Source of the DNA: Cryptomeria japonica
Taxonomy: Eukaryota > Streptophyta > Pinopsida > Cupressales > Cupressaceae
DNA: 64,000 bases
Direction: 5' to 3'
Assembly: GCF_030272615.1 (NCBI RefSeq)
Contig: NC_081414.1
Span: 310,691,664 to 310,755,663 of the forward strand
The position numbers and the translations under genes are program-made. Below the pieces are notes generated by a model. It saw nothing but the letters and a program-made list of their open reading frames with translations. It searched no databases and was not told the DNA's origin. Positions 36,616 to 47,727 of this stretch are shown here, piece by piece (the stretch's first letter is position 1; every line of letters begins with the position of its first letter).

Positions 36616-38963
36616 CTATGGGACAAACCCCTTCACAAATTGACTTCTGCTTTCAACTCTTTTCTTGTGCAACATGATGATGAGTGCCCCTAACTTCTCC
36701 ATGAACCCCTTGCTGAATAAATTATCCCAAGAGCTGGCAACCAAGGCATGTACATAACTATCCCTCTTGGCCTTGAAAGCGTCACATTCTAGAATGAAGT
36801 GTTTTTTTGTTTCAACTTTACCCCAAGTGCAAAAAATGCACACTCTTTTCTCCCAAGCTTCTTTTGGTCTTTTCCAACATCCGGTTTCGCGGCGAAGTTG
36901 ATGAGAATTATTTCTTAATTGAGCAATGAGAATTTTGGCTTTCCATGGTATATTGGCCCCTATGTACGCTTTTTGATGATGGTTACAAGAGAGGGGTTAA
37001 ACTCTTCAATTTAGTATTTTTTCTTTCTCCCTAGCTCTTTATTCCAAGTATGCTTGTGGAACTTATCTATAACATAAGCCTTTATCTCCTTACTATTCGT
37101 GGGGCACATGTTCAAGTATATATCCCATTTTCTATTTTGTCGCATCCAAGTCTTCTTCCTTTTGCATAATGTGTCATTAAAGAGGAGCTTAGGCCAACAA
37201 CCCTCTTCCATTTGCTCGATTCTTTTCAAATAACTTATGAGTCTCGCCAAAGAAATTGCTTCCATAGGCGCAACCCCCACTTCACTCAACATGATATCAT
37301 AGGGGACTGAACTTTTGAGTTTGAACTTGTTTGAATCAAGTGTTTTTAAATTTGCTTAATTTGTTTCCACTGTAAGTCAGAGGTGCTATTGGCCTATACT
37401 TTGCAACCATAAAGCACAACTGGAAGCACTAAAATCCCAAAGAGAGTTTGGGTAGTCTTCCAATCCCATAACTTTGCCTCTCTGGACCTCTTTTAAAAAG
37501 CATAGAATGCTTTCCATCCTCCCAAAATTCTCTTCTTTCTACACCCTTCCCAACTTAGATTTTTGTTGAAGTCAATTTCGAGGTACTTGTAATCCACCAC
37601 TTCTTCTAGAATAGTGCCTTCGAAGGAGAACTTATTCTGGTTATGCTTTCTATTGTTGGAAAAAACCATCACTTATGTCCTACTAATGTTGACTTGCATC
37701 CCCATTGTTCTGCAAAACTACTCAAGAGAGTGTAAATGTTCTTGTAAGCCAAGAGAAAACCTAGAAATAAAAATAAGGTCATTCGCATACAAAAGGAGCC
37801 TTTTAACAAACTCACCCAAATGAACACCATCACCTTCTTGTAGGTTTTACCATTCTTCAAATTTGTCAATGTATAAACCAAAGAGAGTTGGGGACAAAGG
37901 GCACCCTTGCTTGACCCCAATGTCACTCTTAAAACTTTCATAGATGCTAGCTAAAGTTCATATTTTTACTTGAACCTCCTCATACAGAATATGAACAACT
38001 TCTCTAAGATGTATAGAGAACCCCTATTTCCTCGTTTATTTGCCAAAGCTTATCTCTAGGGATCGTGTCAAAATCTTTTTTGAAATTCTCAAAGCAACAA
38101 AAACCTTCTTCGTTTTTCTCCCAAACTTTCTCAATAATGTGCCTTAAAGTAATACCACGATCAACCATGTAATGCTTAGGTCTGAAACTTGCCTGCACTT
38201 TAGCACGTTTATCACTTTCTTCTGCCCACTTGTTGATTATGTTTTCTATTATACTAATAATTTTGCAAACAAAGGATTAATCATAATGGTTCTATAATTG
38301 GAGGGAATATTGTCATCACCACTCTTGAAAAGAGGTATTGCTAAGCTAGTTGTATAATCAATAGGGAACCCTTGCTGAATGATGTTATTGAAATTTTTTG
38401 TGATATGAGCTGCAAGAATTTTCCTACCCCACTTTAGATACTCTGCTAGAAGTTTAACTAAGTCGTTTTCTTTACCAACACCCAACTTCTTAATACCCAT
38501 CTTGATCTCTTGTACAGTGAAAAACTTAGTGGTGGTGTTGACCAAAGGGGGGGAGGCACCCTGAGAATCTTGCTCGTAAAGTTGCTTTGCATAATCAAAC
38601 CATTGAGATGTTGTAATAATGTTTTTAGTTTGCCTCTTGCTCGACTGAAGTTCCTTCCAAAATAACTTGGGGTTCTTTTTCCCAAGGAATATTAACTCTT
38701 CCCTCCTTATGACCATGAAATCAACTTTGTTCTTTCTTAAAATCTGTTTGTAAACTTTGAAATTAAATTTGTTTATTATTTGTCTCTTTCAAAGTTCTCC
38801 TTGCCTCCTTGTATTCTTCATCAAACCAAGCATTGACTGGAAAGCAATTTTTTTTAGCTTTTCTATCTTTAGCTCTTTTACATTCATCAAGTGCCCTATG
38901 AATTAATCTCAGGACTACGAAGCCCATGGATAGGAATTTTCTCCTTCTTAAAAAGCCTTTCAA
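36616..38963 (-). pseudogene. Second LINE, RTE/jockey-like reverse transcriptase, 5'-truncated
   Basis: This element differs from the L1-type LINE. In minus-strand order it has a charged segment ending the endonuclease (38963-38763), then an RT N-terminal part with KNPKLFWKELQSSKRQ, FFTVQEIKMGIKKLG and IPLFKSGDDNIPSNYRTIM (38716-38249). QASFRPKHYMVDRGITLRHI and NFKKDFDTIPRDKLW follow (38198-38004), then a GVKQGCPLSPTLFGLYID block near 37900. The catalytic box reads LLLYANDLIFIS near 37780. A terminal CCHC-like finger, CIFCTWGKVETKKHFILEC, lies at 36840-36784. Several stops and frameshifts occur, and the usual YADD is YAND. Confidence 0.8.
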
Positions 38964-39179
38964 CTGCTATTTGGAAGGTATAAATGCAGGTAAAGGGGAA
39001 ATGAGTGCTCACATAGCATCGTTGGTTGATGTGACCTAGGGATTTCATACTCCATACCATTATAAGGGATTGTCGTTGCATAGAGGTTGAGTTAGCATCA
39101 CCTTGCTACCTCATCCATAGTGGGACCGAGTCTAGGATCACTCCATCTAAAGCTATGTTTGACAAAAGATATTTCACAC

Positions 39180-39380
39180 TAGTAGGTTTCGATACACATG
39201 GCACCCCTTCAATGATGACTAAAACCTCATCAACTAAGGCTTGAAATCGCTAACTAGGAATGGTTTTACGTTGGATTGCATTGATGACAATTGAGGAACC
39301 GCTTTCAATTTCTAAGTTGTTAAAATGCAATGCTTGACATAATCTTTAAATGAGAAAGATTAGGTGTTTTATTGGTAATT
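39180..39380 (-). pseudogene. RNase H fragment of a LINE
   Basis: Minus-strand reading gives ALHFNNLEIESGSSIVINAI and FQALVDEVLVIIEG, the central block of a LINE-type RNase H, with the usual EGDS changed to ESGS. It is short and broken. It lies between the RTE-like LINE and the lone LTR. Confidence 0.45.
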
Positions 39381-39484
39381 GGAATGAAAGAAAGATTTTA
39401 ATTGTTTATGTTCAATTTTTTTTTTTATCATTATGTGTGTGTTTTCAACTTAACCCTTGCGACTTCCAGGAGTAAGTCGAGCCC

Positions 39485-39497
39485 AAGCGGGGGAGGA
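39485..39497 (+). other. Polypurine tract preceding the lone LTR
   Basis: AAGCGGGGGAGGA directly before TGTAGTG, very like the tract (AGGGGGGGAGGA) before the 3' LTR of the Ty3 element at 60018. It marks this LTR as a 3' LTR rather than a clean solo LTR. Confidence 0.65.
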
Positions 39498-42400
39498 TGT
39501 AGTGCCTCTCCCTAAGTCATCTTGTTTTTTTGAACATCAATAGATCTCTTTGATATAGCTTAGTCTACTTAATGTTGATTTGATGGTATTTTATTATGTA
39601 CTAACCCTATCTATGATGATGATAATTATGTTATTGTTTGATGGTTGTGAGTGTCTTCTACTACGTTCGTGATAAGGGACAATGTCATAGCACTTATTTG
39701 TGAGCATGATATGATGTTGCGATTTCTTTTTAGTTGTTTGTTTATTTTATGATATATTATTGTATATGTTGTTGCACTTGTGTTGGTGGTGATAGGTTTG
39801 TAGGTACCAGACATCGACTCCACTTGGCTTCACAGGTTTGAGCGTGTCTTATCCCAATGGCTAGCTGATCGGAATTGACATGAAATCTCACCCTATACTC
39901 TAGGTTTAAGTTGATCACCCTTGTCAGTTTAGTATCTTGGTGTGAGTTGTTGTGTAGCATCTAGGGATTCCTTGGGTTATCCTATGTTTGATTGCTTTGT
40001 GTAGTGTTGTGATTATTGATTGGTTTAATTATTATTAATTAATTGATTTAATGGATTTATATAGTTTAATAATGTTAAATTAAATTAATGGATTAAGTTA
40101 AATTAAATAATTAGTTGATATAAATATTTAAATATTCTTGTGTGATTATTATTATTATTAATCATTTGGTTTTATATTTAAATTAATGATTTAATATCAC
40201 CTTGGTTTATCAAGGATTATTTATTGATATTGAGGGTTAATTATTATTTAGTTAATTATTTATGATATTTATTTATATCCTTTAAGCTTTTATAATTATT
40301 TGTGCCCATGGTTTATTTATATCGATTGATTATATTTATATTATTTTATTATCTTGGTTATTTAGTTAATTGTTTATTCTACCTACCCTATTTTACCATT
40401 GGCTGAAAGCATGGTAAGTTAGATAAATAATATTTTATATTATATTTGCCTTGATATGTGGTATGGTAGGTTGGAGATATATTATTTTGTAATATTTCTA
40501 TTGGCCGACATTTTCTATAGTTTATGTTTTGATTTTCTATTTATTGGATTTCCTGTGCATTCACCCGGGTTGGCTTCCGGGGAAGAATTTTCTATGTATT
40601 CGTCTTGGCTTTGGATTTTGGTTGCTTCAGGATTGTTTTGGGTTGCTCTTCATCAAATTTCTCTTTGGCCATAACCCTATTGATTTAGGTTGGAGATTTT
40701 AGCTTTGATCTTCGCATTTGGTTTCCAAAAGATTGTTTGCACAGTGTTTTCCATGAAAGATTGTCGTTGGGAGTTTTGGGAAAAATATTTATTGTATAGT
40801 TTGAGAATAATTTTATGCTTTAAATAGTTATACTATAATATTGGGGGAATTTATGTTCACTGTGTTGATATCTTCCTTGCCGTGAATGACCGGCATGAGA
40901 AATGCTTGTTTGTGTAATTGGTTTTTGGTTCCCTGTGTAGAGTTTTCAGTGAGATCCAGAGACTTAGTTTTAGTTTTTGGAGGTGCTATGGTGTATATGG
41001 AATTGTAGAGTGTTGGTTTTCATTTTTGGGATTTTCTCCGTGTTTTGTTGTGCGAGAGGTCCATAATGGTTGTTTGTTGATATCTTTTTATATAGTTCAT
41101 GCTTTGCTATTATGTTTATTTCTTTATCTTCCTTATGTCTGGGTGTTCCTTTTATGTCTGATTTCGGGACAAAATAATTTTTGTGATTTTGAATATGGAT
41201 TTGTAATTCTGGATTTTTCGTGCAATTTTTTGAGTCTTTTGTATGCGCGACAGGAGCTTGGCTAACTTCCTGTCGCAAATGCGCCAAAAGATTTATAAAA
41301 GCGCTATTCTATGTTTTGCTCAGTTTTCTTATTAGTGATGTAATTTATGGATACCCAAAGGCTATTTTTGGTACTTGAGATGTTCCAGGTCTGTTTTAAT
41401 GTTTGATTATTGGTTATTTGACTATTTGGCTTATGTACGATTTTATCTTATAGTCGGGCTCCTTGGTTATATTCTTATATGTTGGCTTCCATGTTGCATG
41501 GATGTTGTGGGATTGATTTGGCACATTGGTTTACCAGGTCCTGTATTGTTGAGAGCCCATGGTGATGTTGAGATATTTTATGTTGCATTGTTTTGTTATT
41601 ACCCTAAGGTCTAGGTGCATGCTAGGGGAGAGTGGGATTCCAAGTGAGAGGCTAGGATTGCAATGGGGTAGACTACCAGGTAATCTGGGGTCTAGATCGT
41701 TAGGTATCTCATTGGGAGTTTGACATTGTAATCAAGTGATAACTTAATTAATAATTATTGGGTCGGATAACATAGCTCATCTTAATAAGATAAGAAATGA
41801 TTGGCGATCCCTCTGCCTTGCCCAGTTGTAGAGATCTGGGATAGGATTGGGAAGCCCTTGACAATCTAGGTAAGCTAATCTCTCTTATCCCATTAAGGTT
41901 GAGATGGATCCACATGTGCATCTAGGATGGTCGTGACGTGTGCCCAGATTCCCATTTGTCGCTTTGTGATGACACTCTTCTCCCTACATGTAGGTCCTAG
42001 TGCCTTGAGCCTTGTTGATGTGTCGCCTCTGGAGGTTTCGTATTGGAGATTTTATGATTTGCATTCTTGCACTTGTTGTGTTGGTTTTTCCTTTGGTTGT
42101 TAGGTGTCAGCCTAGATCTAGAGTATGAGTGGGATCTTGTGTCATCTCCTAGCACGGGGGGTGGTTCATTATGGTTCCACATGGTTGGGTGGTTTGATGC
42201 CTTCTTCCAGTGGGATGTGTTTTGTTGGATTCTTTTACGTGGATGTGGATCTTTATCTCTTCAGCTATGGATGGATACTTGTAGCAGATTGATGTATATG
42301 ACTATATGTAATATGTATATATTGATTCATGATGTAATTGTAATGTAAATGAGAACTACGTTCCTTGTTGTAAAGGATATTGTATTCATGTAAACGGTGA

Positions 42401-42954
42401 TAGCATATTAGGAGCATATAATGATGTATCATGTGATATTGATTTATTAATGAAGTACTGGTTATGGAATTAAGGTTTTGCATTTGGTATCATGTGATAA
42501 GCTATATTGGAATTAGATTATGATGTTGGAAATGAATATATGATTCGGGATTAGGAACATTTGGCATTGGTGTTTTAGAATGAACTTAAAGGGGATGGTT
42601 AATATTCATGTTGTAGGATGGTGAATGATTATTTATACATGGAAATAATATATAATGTTATAATTAGTAGTGCATAAGATCATGATAGTAAATGTGTTAT
42701 CATGTTTATGATGTTATATTATATTGTTTATGGTTAATTTATTAATGGCATTGAGATACCCTAGGGAATGCTTAGATGTGTAGTGTTTATTTCCGCTTGC
42801 GTCATGTGTTTTGTGATTATGTTCATGATGTATGTTTATTGTACATGGAGTAGTTGGTTGTAATGGTTGCATTAGTGGATGTTTTTAAAAAAAAATTATC
42901 TCTATTTGCATGTTAGTTAGTGTATTTCTCTAGGGTATTTTGGCGGGCATTACA
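39498..42954 (+). mobile_element. Lone 3.46 kb LTR of a Ty3-type element
   Basis: The 3457-bp segment begins TGTAGTGCCT and ends GGGCATTACA. The inverted ends match at 8 of 10 positions. It follows a polypurine tract. Flanking 5-mers differ (GAGGA before, ATAAC after), so it is not a simple solo LTR with target duplication. Either the rest of the element was lost by deletion or the boundary is rearranged. No internal coding region of matching type is adjacent. ORFs inside are low-complexity and not convincing. Confidence 0.65.
41294..41300 (+). promoter_or_regulatory. TATA box candidate in the lone LTR
   Basis: GATTTATAAAAGCG in a more GC-rich stretch about 1.8 kb into the LTR. A plausible core promoter; the start site is unknown. 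Confidence 0.4.
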
Positions 42955-43559
42955 ATAACCAGTGCTCTATTGAGAGGAGGAAGCCTTGAACCAAACATAA
43001 CCACTTGAGTTATGTCACCTTGGTAACTCACAAGAGACTAGCTTTTAATAAAAGTATTTCCATATTTTTGACTTTTTCTTTTTCCCCCCTATCTCAAGTA
43101 AAACAACTATGAACAAATTGTTGAGATATTAGAATTCAGACGATATTAATGATCTGAGATCAATAACTCTTTTAAAATCCATTGTATTGTAGATAATAGT
43201 AATCCACTACTAGTTTTAAAGACCATTTTCAAATGTTTCTCAACAATAGATTGATGAATGCCATATTTTTTTTCCCAATAATCAATTTTCATTGTGTGTC
43301 CATGACAACAATTAGGGTTAAAATGAGGGTTTGAACCCCATTTAATAGAGTCAATCCTCACATTTTGGAGGGGTGTAGATCACAACTGTAAATGATTTCA
43401 CTTATCTTTATTCGTTGATTTGAATTCTATTTAATAGATTTTTTCTTCTCTTAGCATAGGATTTGGACAATTCATCTCATGTGATAATAAAATTAATGCC
43501 TTTTGCATTTATGAAGCACACCCCTTAATGATTATCCATCATAAATTGATGCTCAAAGG
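42955..43559. other. No recognisable feature
   Basis: About 600 bp of AT-rich DNA with no supportable gene, RNA or repeat. Confidence 0.4.
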
Positions 43560-43908
43560 ATTGCCAATCAACACTATAGCCTTATTAAATTGATTAGAAT
43601 TTTGGTGGTATCAGTTAGCTTTCCATTTTGCCTTTGAGTTTCAACCATGTGTCCACTCTACCATTGATTAAACAGTTTGATACCATGATTTTCCAAGATG
43701 TTAGCCTCTTAATTTATTTCTCTTTAGATATGTTGAACAATAAAGCTTTCAAATGAATCCAAGTGGGTCCATACACATTGGAGATTATTATTAGTTATCC
43801 AATGTTTTATTTTATTTTTTTAATACTATTTATTATCACCATTGAGTCTTCCTTGATCTCAACTTTGTGGATGACATATATATTATGAATTTTAAATCCA
43901 ACGACAAG
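43560..43908 (-). pseudogene. RNase H domain of an old LINE, downstream half
   Basis: The minus strand reads ALVVGFKIHNIYVIHKVEIK, then EDSMVIINSIKK: the central RNase H block with the catalytic Asp. It runs on to HLKALLFNISKEK and more degraded sequence, with several stops. Its upstream half lies at 63708-63880. The two halves join in frame if the Ty3 element between them is removed, so this was one domain before the insertion. Confidence 0.7.
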
Positions 43909-43913
43909 GGCTT
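43909..43913. other. Target site duplication GGCTT, left copy
   Basis: GGCTT directly before the Ty3 5' LTR; the same five bases follow the 3' LTR at 63708-63712. Confidence 0.95.
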
Positions 43914-45592
43914 TGTCACAAGCCTCCTTAATCACTTTTTGATTTGATACAATTCTATTATACTTTTGGTTGAGCTATTGAAAATGATTGAATAAATATT
44001 ATAAAAGAATAAATAATGGACCCACACACACACTTGGAGAATATAATTCAAAAGACATTATTTATTTTTATTTTTATTTTTTCACTCCCAATTATGGCAC
44101 GTTGTAGGAGGAATCTTCAATACCTTGCATGTAACTCCCCCACTAGGATTTTAATCAAGTTTGTATGAGTTCAATATTGGAAAAGAATTTCATTCTTATT
44201 TAATATCTCTAGATAGTGGAATTAAGGGATTTCTCCTATATATTGTATACAAGTTTTCAAAAGAGGGAGTTGATTATGTTTTGAAGAAAATTTCCCAATT
44301 TCCTTGTTGTTAGTAGTAGGATCTTCTTTGGTAGTCACATTTTCGTTGTAGGATTGTTAAGTTGTTCCTGAAGATTTCTCTCAAGTTGCAAGGAAGGATT
44401 TAAGAAGATAGCTAGAAGATTGGAGAGGATTCAACATCGAGCTTCGATAAGTCAGGTTCTCTTCTTTTATGAGAAATTTGTATTATCAAAAAAAAAAAAT
44501 AGTTTCTAGATCTTTCTTTACAAAAAAAATTAGATTGTAAATCTTTTTTTAATTTTATTTAGGGATAAATATTGATAAAGGTACTTTCCATATAATGCAT
44601 GTAAAAGATAGCTTTATTATTTGTTTAATTTTCTTTAGAATATATATATATATATATATATATATCAGACCTTGCTTTTGCTTTTCAAAAAAAATAAAAT
44701 GAGATTTTCTAGATCTATGCAAAAATCATATTTCCTTATTTAATTACTTTTTCTGATTAAACTCTTCTCTGTGTGATTAAATGATAATCACTTGTGTATG
44801 AATCTTGTTCCTTATTATTCTCCTCTTAAATTAGTTTCTCTGGCTCTTGGAATGGAAATCTGAATGTAAATCTTATTTCTTTAATTAAATCTTACTTCCA
44901 TGTGAATAATCTTACCTCTGTGTGAATATAAGTTTGATCATCTGTACATGAAGTTATTTAAATATTTTTCCTGTGAGTAAAAAACCCATTTCTCTCTGAA
45001 TGTAGATTTGATCGTTTGTGTGTAAATTTTAATCCCTTAATTAATTCATTCTCCTCTGAGAGCAGTCTTACTTCTCTGTGAACAGAAAACGTCTGAAAAT
45101 AAAGTATAAACTTCACTGTATTCATTATTCTCTGTGGAAATAAAGTATAAATCTCTCTTTGTGACAAAAAAAAAAAATAACTGTGTACATTTAGGTGTTT
45201 ATTATAAATAAATTCTTCTTGAGAAAACTCTATTTACCTCAATCCCAACTATATTGTGAAGATTTCATCTTTATCTCTATAGCCTTTCAAAAAAAAAAGA
45301 GGGGTCTTTCTCTATGTATCCACAAACAGTTATAACCCCTGAGATCAAAGTTATTTCATAAATTTTCCTGATTTGATTAATTCTTTTTTATCTATATTAC
45401 TATTATTCTCATGGGAAAAAGTTAATTAAACTCATATCATATCTGTTTATAAATTACCATATACTATATTTTTATACATATAAATAATTAAATTTGCATT
45501 CAATAAACTTCGGCGTTACTTACATTTTGAAACAATTATTGTCGGGCAACGTGCAAGGAAGGCAGTATTAAGGTAACCGTCGGGAGTGGTAC

Positions 45593-45700
45593 CCTCCACT
45601 ACCCTATGGTCACTATTACGACAGTGGCCGCAGGGTAGTGGAGGGGACCACGACGGTCCCCTCATCACTACGGGCCTGCACCCGCAGGTCCGTAGTGATG
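45593..45700 (+). repeat. Three consecutive GC-rich hairpins in the 5' LTR
   Basis: Hairpin 1 (45593-45644) has perfect 13-bp arms, CCTCCACTACCCT and AGGGTAGTGGAGG. Inside it GGTCACT faces AGTGGCC. Hairpin 2 (45643-45661) has GGGGACC and GGTCCCC arms with a 5-base loop. Hairpin 3 (45663-45700) has CATCACTACGG and CCGTAGTGATG arms, extendable inward to 17 pairs with one G-T. The surrounding LTR is strongly AT-rich. Confidence 0.85.
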
Positions 45701-46441
45701 ATGGGACCCGTGGGCCCCCCCCACTCACCATTAACTTTAAACAAGTCTCGTACCTTTTTTTTAGTTATTTAGATTTTTTTAAATTTTTTTTTATATTAAA
45801 TTGCAAACTAAAAATTGTTAATAATTGCCTTAGTTAAATTTTAAGTTAGTAAATTTAGGAAAATCTATAAATAATTTGGATATTGTGTAATAAATTTGTA
45901 ATTTTAAATTAATGTGTATAATTGGAATCTCACAATCCAATTGAGATTTATTGGGTTACTTGGTCGGAAATTTTAGGTTCATTTAAAACAATTAAGTCAT
46001 ATTATTATGATTTGATCCAAAATTGCCAAAAGTCTAAACTAATTGTTCATTTTGAACTAGTAACTCTATAATAATTATTCTCGTGATAGAAGTAAACATT
46101 TCGTAATTTTGCATGTAAATGACACTGTTTTTGCATCATACGAATTACTTATATATTAATTTGCATTCATTGATGAGCAAGTTACATTTTTATCAACTTC
46201 ATGCAAGTTACATGTTTTAATATGTGAGTTCATAATTGTCATTTATATATTAAATAGTTTAGTTGTAGAAGAATGGTATTTTTATCAAGTTGTACTCGAA
46301 TGCCATCGAAGTAGTTGTTTCGATTAATTAAACTTTGCAATTATGTACATTCATTTCATAATTATTTTCAAGCATGATGTTTTTTCTTAGTTAGAAAACT
46401 AAATAAAGGAAGTTGGAAAACCAAAACCTAGCAGCGTTCGG

Positions 46442-46447
46442 TATATA
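46442..46447 (+). promoter_or_regulatory. TATA box candidate in the Ty3 LTR
   Basis: TATATA in GTTCGGTATATACAGTG, at the border between AT-rich and more GC-rich LTR sequence; conserved at 62571 in the 3' LTR. If it is the promoter, the hairpin array downstream is transcribed. Confidence 0.4.
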
Positions 46448-47267
46448 CAGTGCCTCTGGGTCACGGTTACGGGTAATGCCATCGTGTTGAACTACTGCAC
46501 TTAACGCCTAATAAAGCTGCATCAACGACGTCTGTGGCATTGTCCCTAGAAATTGTCGGGGTAATAAGGGACACTTGGAAGTTAAAATCTAAGGGGCGAG
46601 TAATCCCCCTTGGATCGATAATCTAAAAAGATAATCCTTAAATGATTTTACATCCGCTGAGTTAAACCATAGTAAACCCCCTTAAGGTTGATTGAGTGAA
46701 ATGTTTTTATGAAATTATTTAATCTTTAAGAGTTGTTGTTGATTGACAATTGGGTCAAGGGTGATGTTTATGATAGGAATTAGAATCTAGTTGTTTTAGG
46801 CCACAAGCAATAGGCCATCTTGAGCCTTTTCTTAAGTACTACACCGTGGGTAGCAACCGCAGATAAACTGTCTAGGACATTGACCCTAGAAAGGGTTGCG
46901 TAGCCACTAATCAATTTACATCAAACCATAGAGTAGAAAATAGAACTACATACTTTACGCCTTGATCCCGTGCCGAAACAGGTATGTAGGCAGTCTTGGG
47001 ACAGAGTTGTCCCTAGTACTCAGATGTTTTGTGGGTGGGGTCTAGGTTTGGTAAGAAGAAGGATTGAGTAGAATCCTAATTTGAAAGATAAGTATAATAA
47101 AAAGGAAAAAGTAATTCAATGCATACTTGGAAGGAATTCTGTATGGATTCGCTTGACTTCCCGAGGCTTTAAGCCAGATTCCGAGGCGAAATTCAAGCTT
47201 GTATTATGTTATTTTAATTTCTCCTTAGGACGGCGACCTCGGTGCACTCCTATTAGAAGAGTGTAGT

Positions 47268-47313
47268 ACTTAGTGAGTGACTCAGGACCCGAACGGTCCC
47301 GATGAGTCTAAGT
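47268..47313 (+). repeat. Hairpin before the tandem array
   Basis: Arms ACTTA, GACTC and GGACC (47268-47289) face GGTCC, GAGTC and TAAGT (47295-47313) around a CGAAC loop, with internal unpaired TGAGT-side and CGAT bases. In the 3' LTR the innermost arm has one change (AGTCC). Confidence 0.7.
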
Positions 47314-47330
47314 CTTTGGCCAGAGCACCT

Positions 47331-47484
47331 CCTATCCCAATTGGATAGATGCCTACCCCGTATGGGTAGATGCCTATCCCGTATTGGATAGATGAAACCT
47401 TCTGCTCCGTATGGACAGATGCCTAACCCGTATGGTTAGATGCTCATCCTAGATGGATGAATGCCTAATCCTAATGGATGGATG
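47331..47484 (+). repeat. Tandem array of seven ~21-bp hairpin units in the 5' LTR
   Basis: Units at 47331, 47352, 47373, 47401, 47422, 47443 and 47464 each end in GATG or AATG. Each is an inverted repeat around a CGTAT-like centre. Arms differ between units but mostly stay complementary: CTATCC/GGATAG, CTACCC/GGGTAG, CTATCC/GGATAG, CTGCTCC/GGACAG, CTAACC/GGTTAG, TCATCC/GGATGA. The seventh is imperfect. The array ends about 95 bp before the end of the LTR. Confidence 0.9.
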
Positions 47485-47580
47485 CCCAGAGTATGCGATT
47501 GAATCAAACACAAATGATTAAAGTAAACAAAAAAAAATTGGTCAAATTTTGTTGGGTTAAGTAAAGTGGGTTATTACATG

Positions 47581-47592
47581 TGGTATCAGAGC
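47581..47592 (+). other. Primer binding site of the Ty3 element (initiator tRNA-Met)
   Basis: TGGTATCAGAGC, two bases after the LTR end; the classical plant iMet PBS. Confidence 0.95.
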
Positions 47593-47727
47593 AAAGGTTC
47601 AAATCTAGGCCCTGTACTCACTTCAATTTACACAACTAAGGGAATGTTTTGCAATGGTAGAGATTATATTATAAAATCTTAAATCTAGAACTAACTACAT
47701 AATTTAATTTTCAGGTAAAACCCTAGA

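Larger units (their letters stand above)
43914..47578 (+). repeat. 5' LTR of the Ty3 element
   Basis: 3665 bp, TGTCACAAGCC...TTATTACA. Contents in order: AT-rich part with a (TA)n tract near 44640-44665, many CTCTGTG/CTCTGTGAA-type words (44750-45140), a GC-rich hairpin cluster (45593-45700), a TATA candidate (46442), and a tandem hairpin array (47331-47484) close to the LTR end. Compared with the 3' LTR it lacks a 19-bp segment near 44110, apparently deleted between GAGGAAT repeats. Confidence 0.95.

Noticed and set aside
40456-41614. Hydrophobic open frames inside the lone LTR
   Set aside because: Rich in Phe, Leu, Trp and Cys with no domain; AT-rich LTR sequence commonly gives such frames.
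39493-42959. Solo LTR with target duplication
   Set aside because: Flanking 5-mers GAGGA and ATAAC do not match, and a polypurine tract precedes it.
45516-45837. Open frames over the GC-rich LTR segment on both strands (also 61648-61966)
   Set aside because: They follow from the inverted-repeat composition, have no domain, and differ between LTRs as non-coding sequence would.
47295-47330. CCGATGAGTC looks like a hammerhead ribozyme core (CTGATGAGTC)
   Set aside because: The conserved T is C in both LTRs and no GAAA follows with a second stem, so the catalytic core is incomplete; the sequence is better explained by the simple hairpin at 47268-47313.
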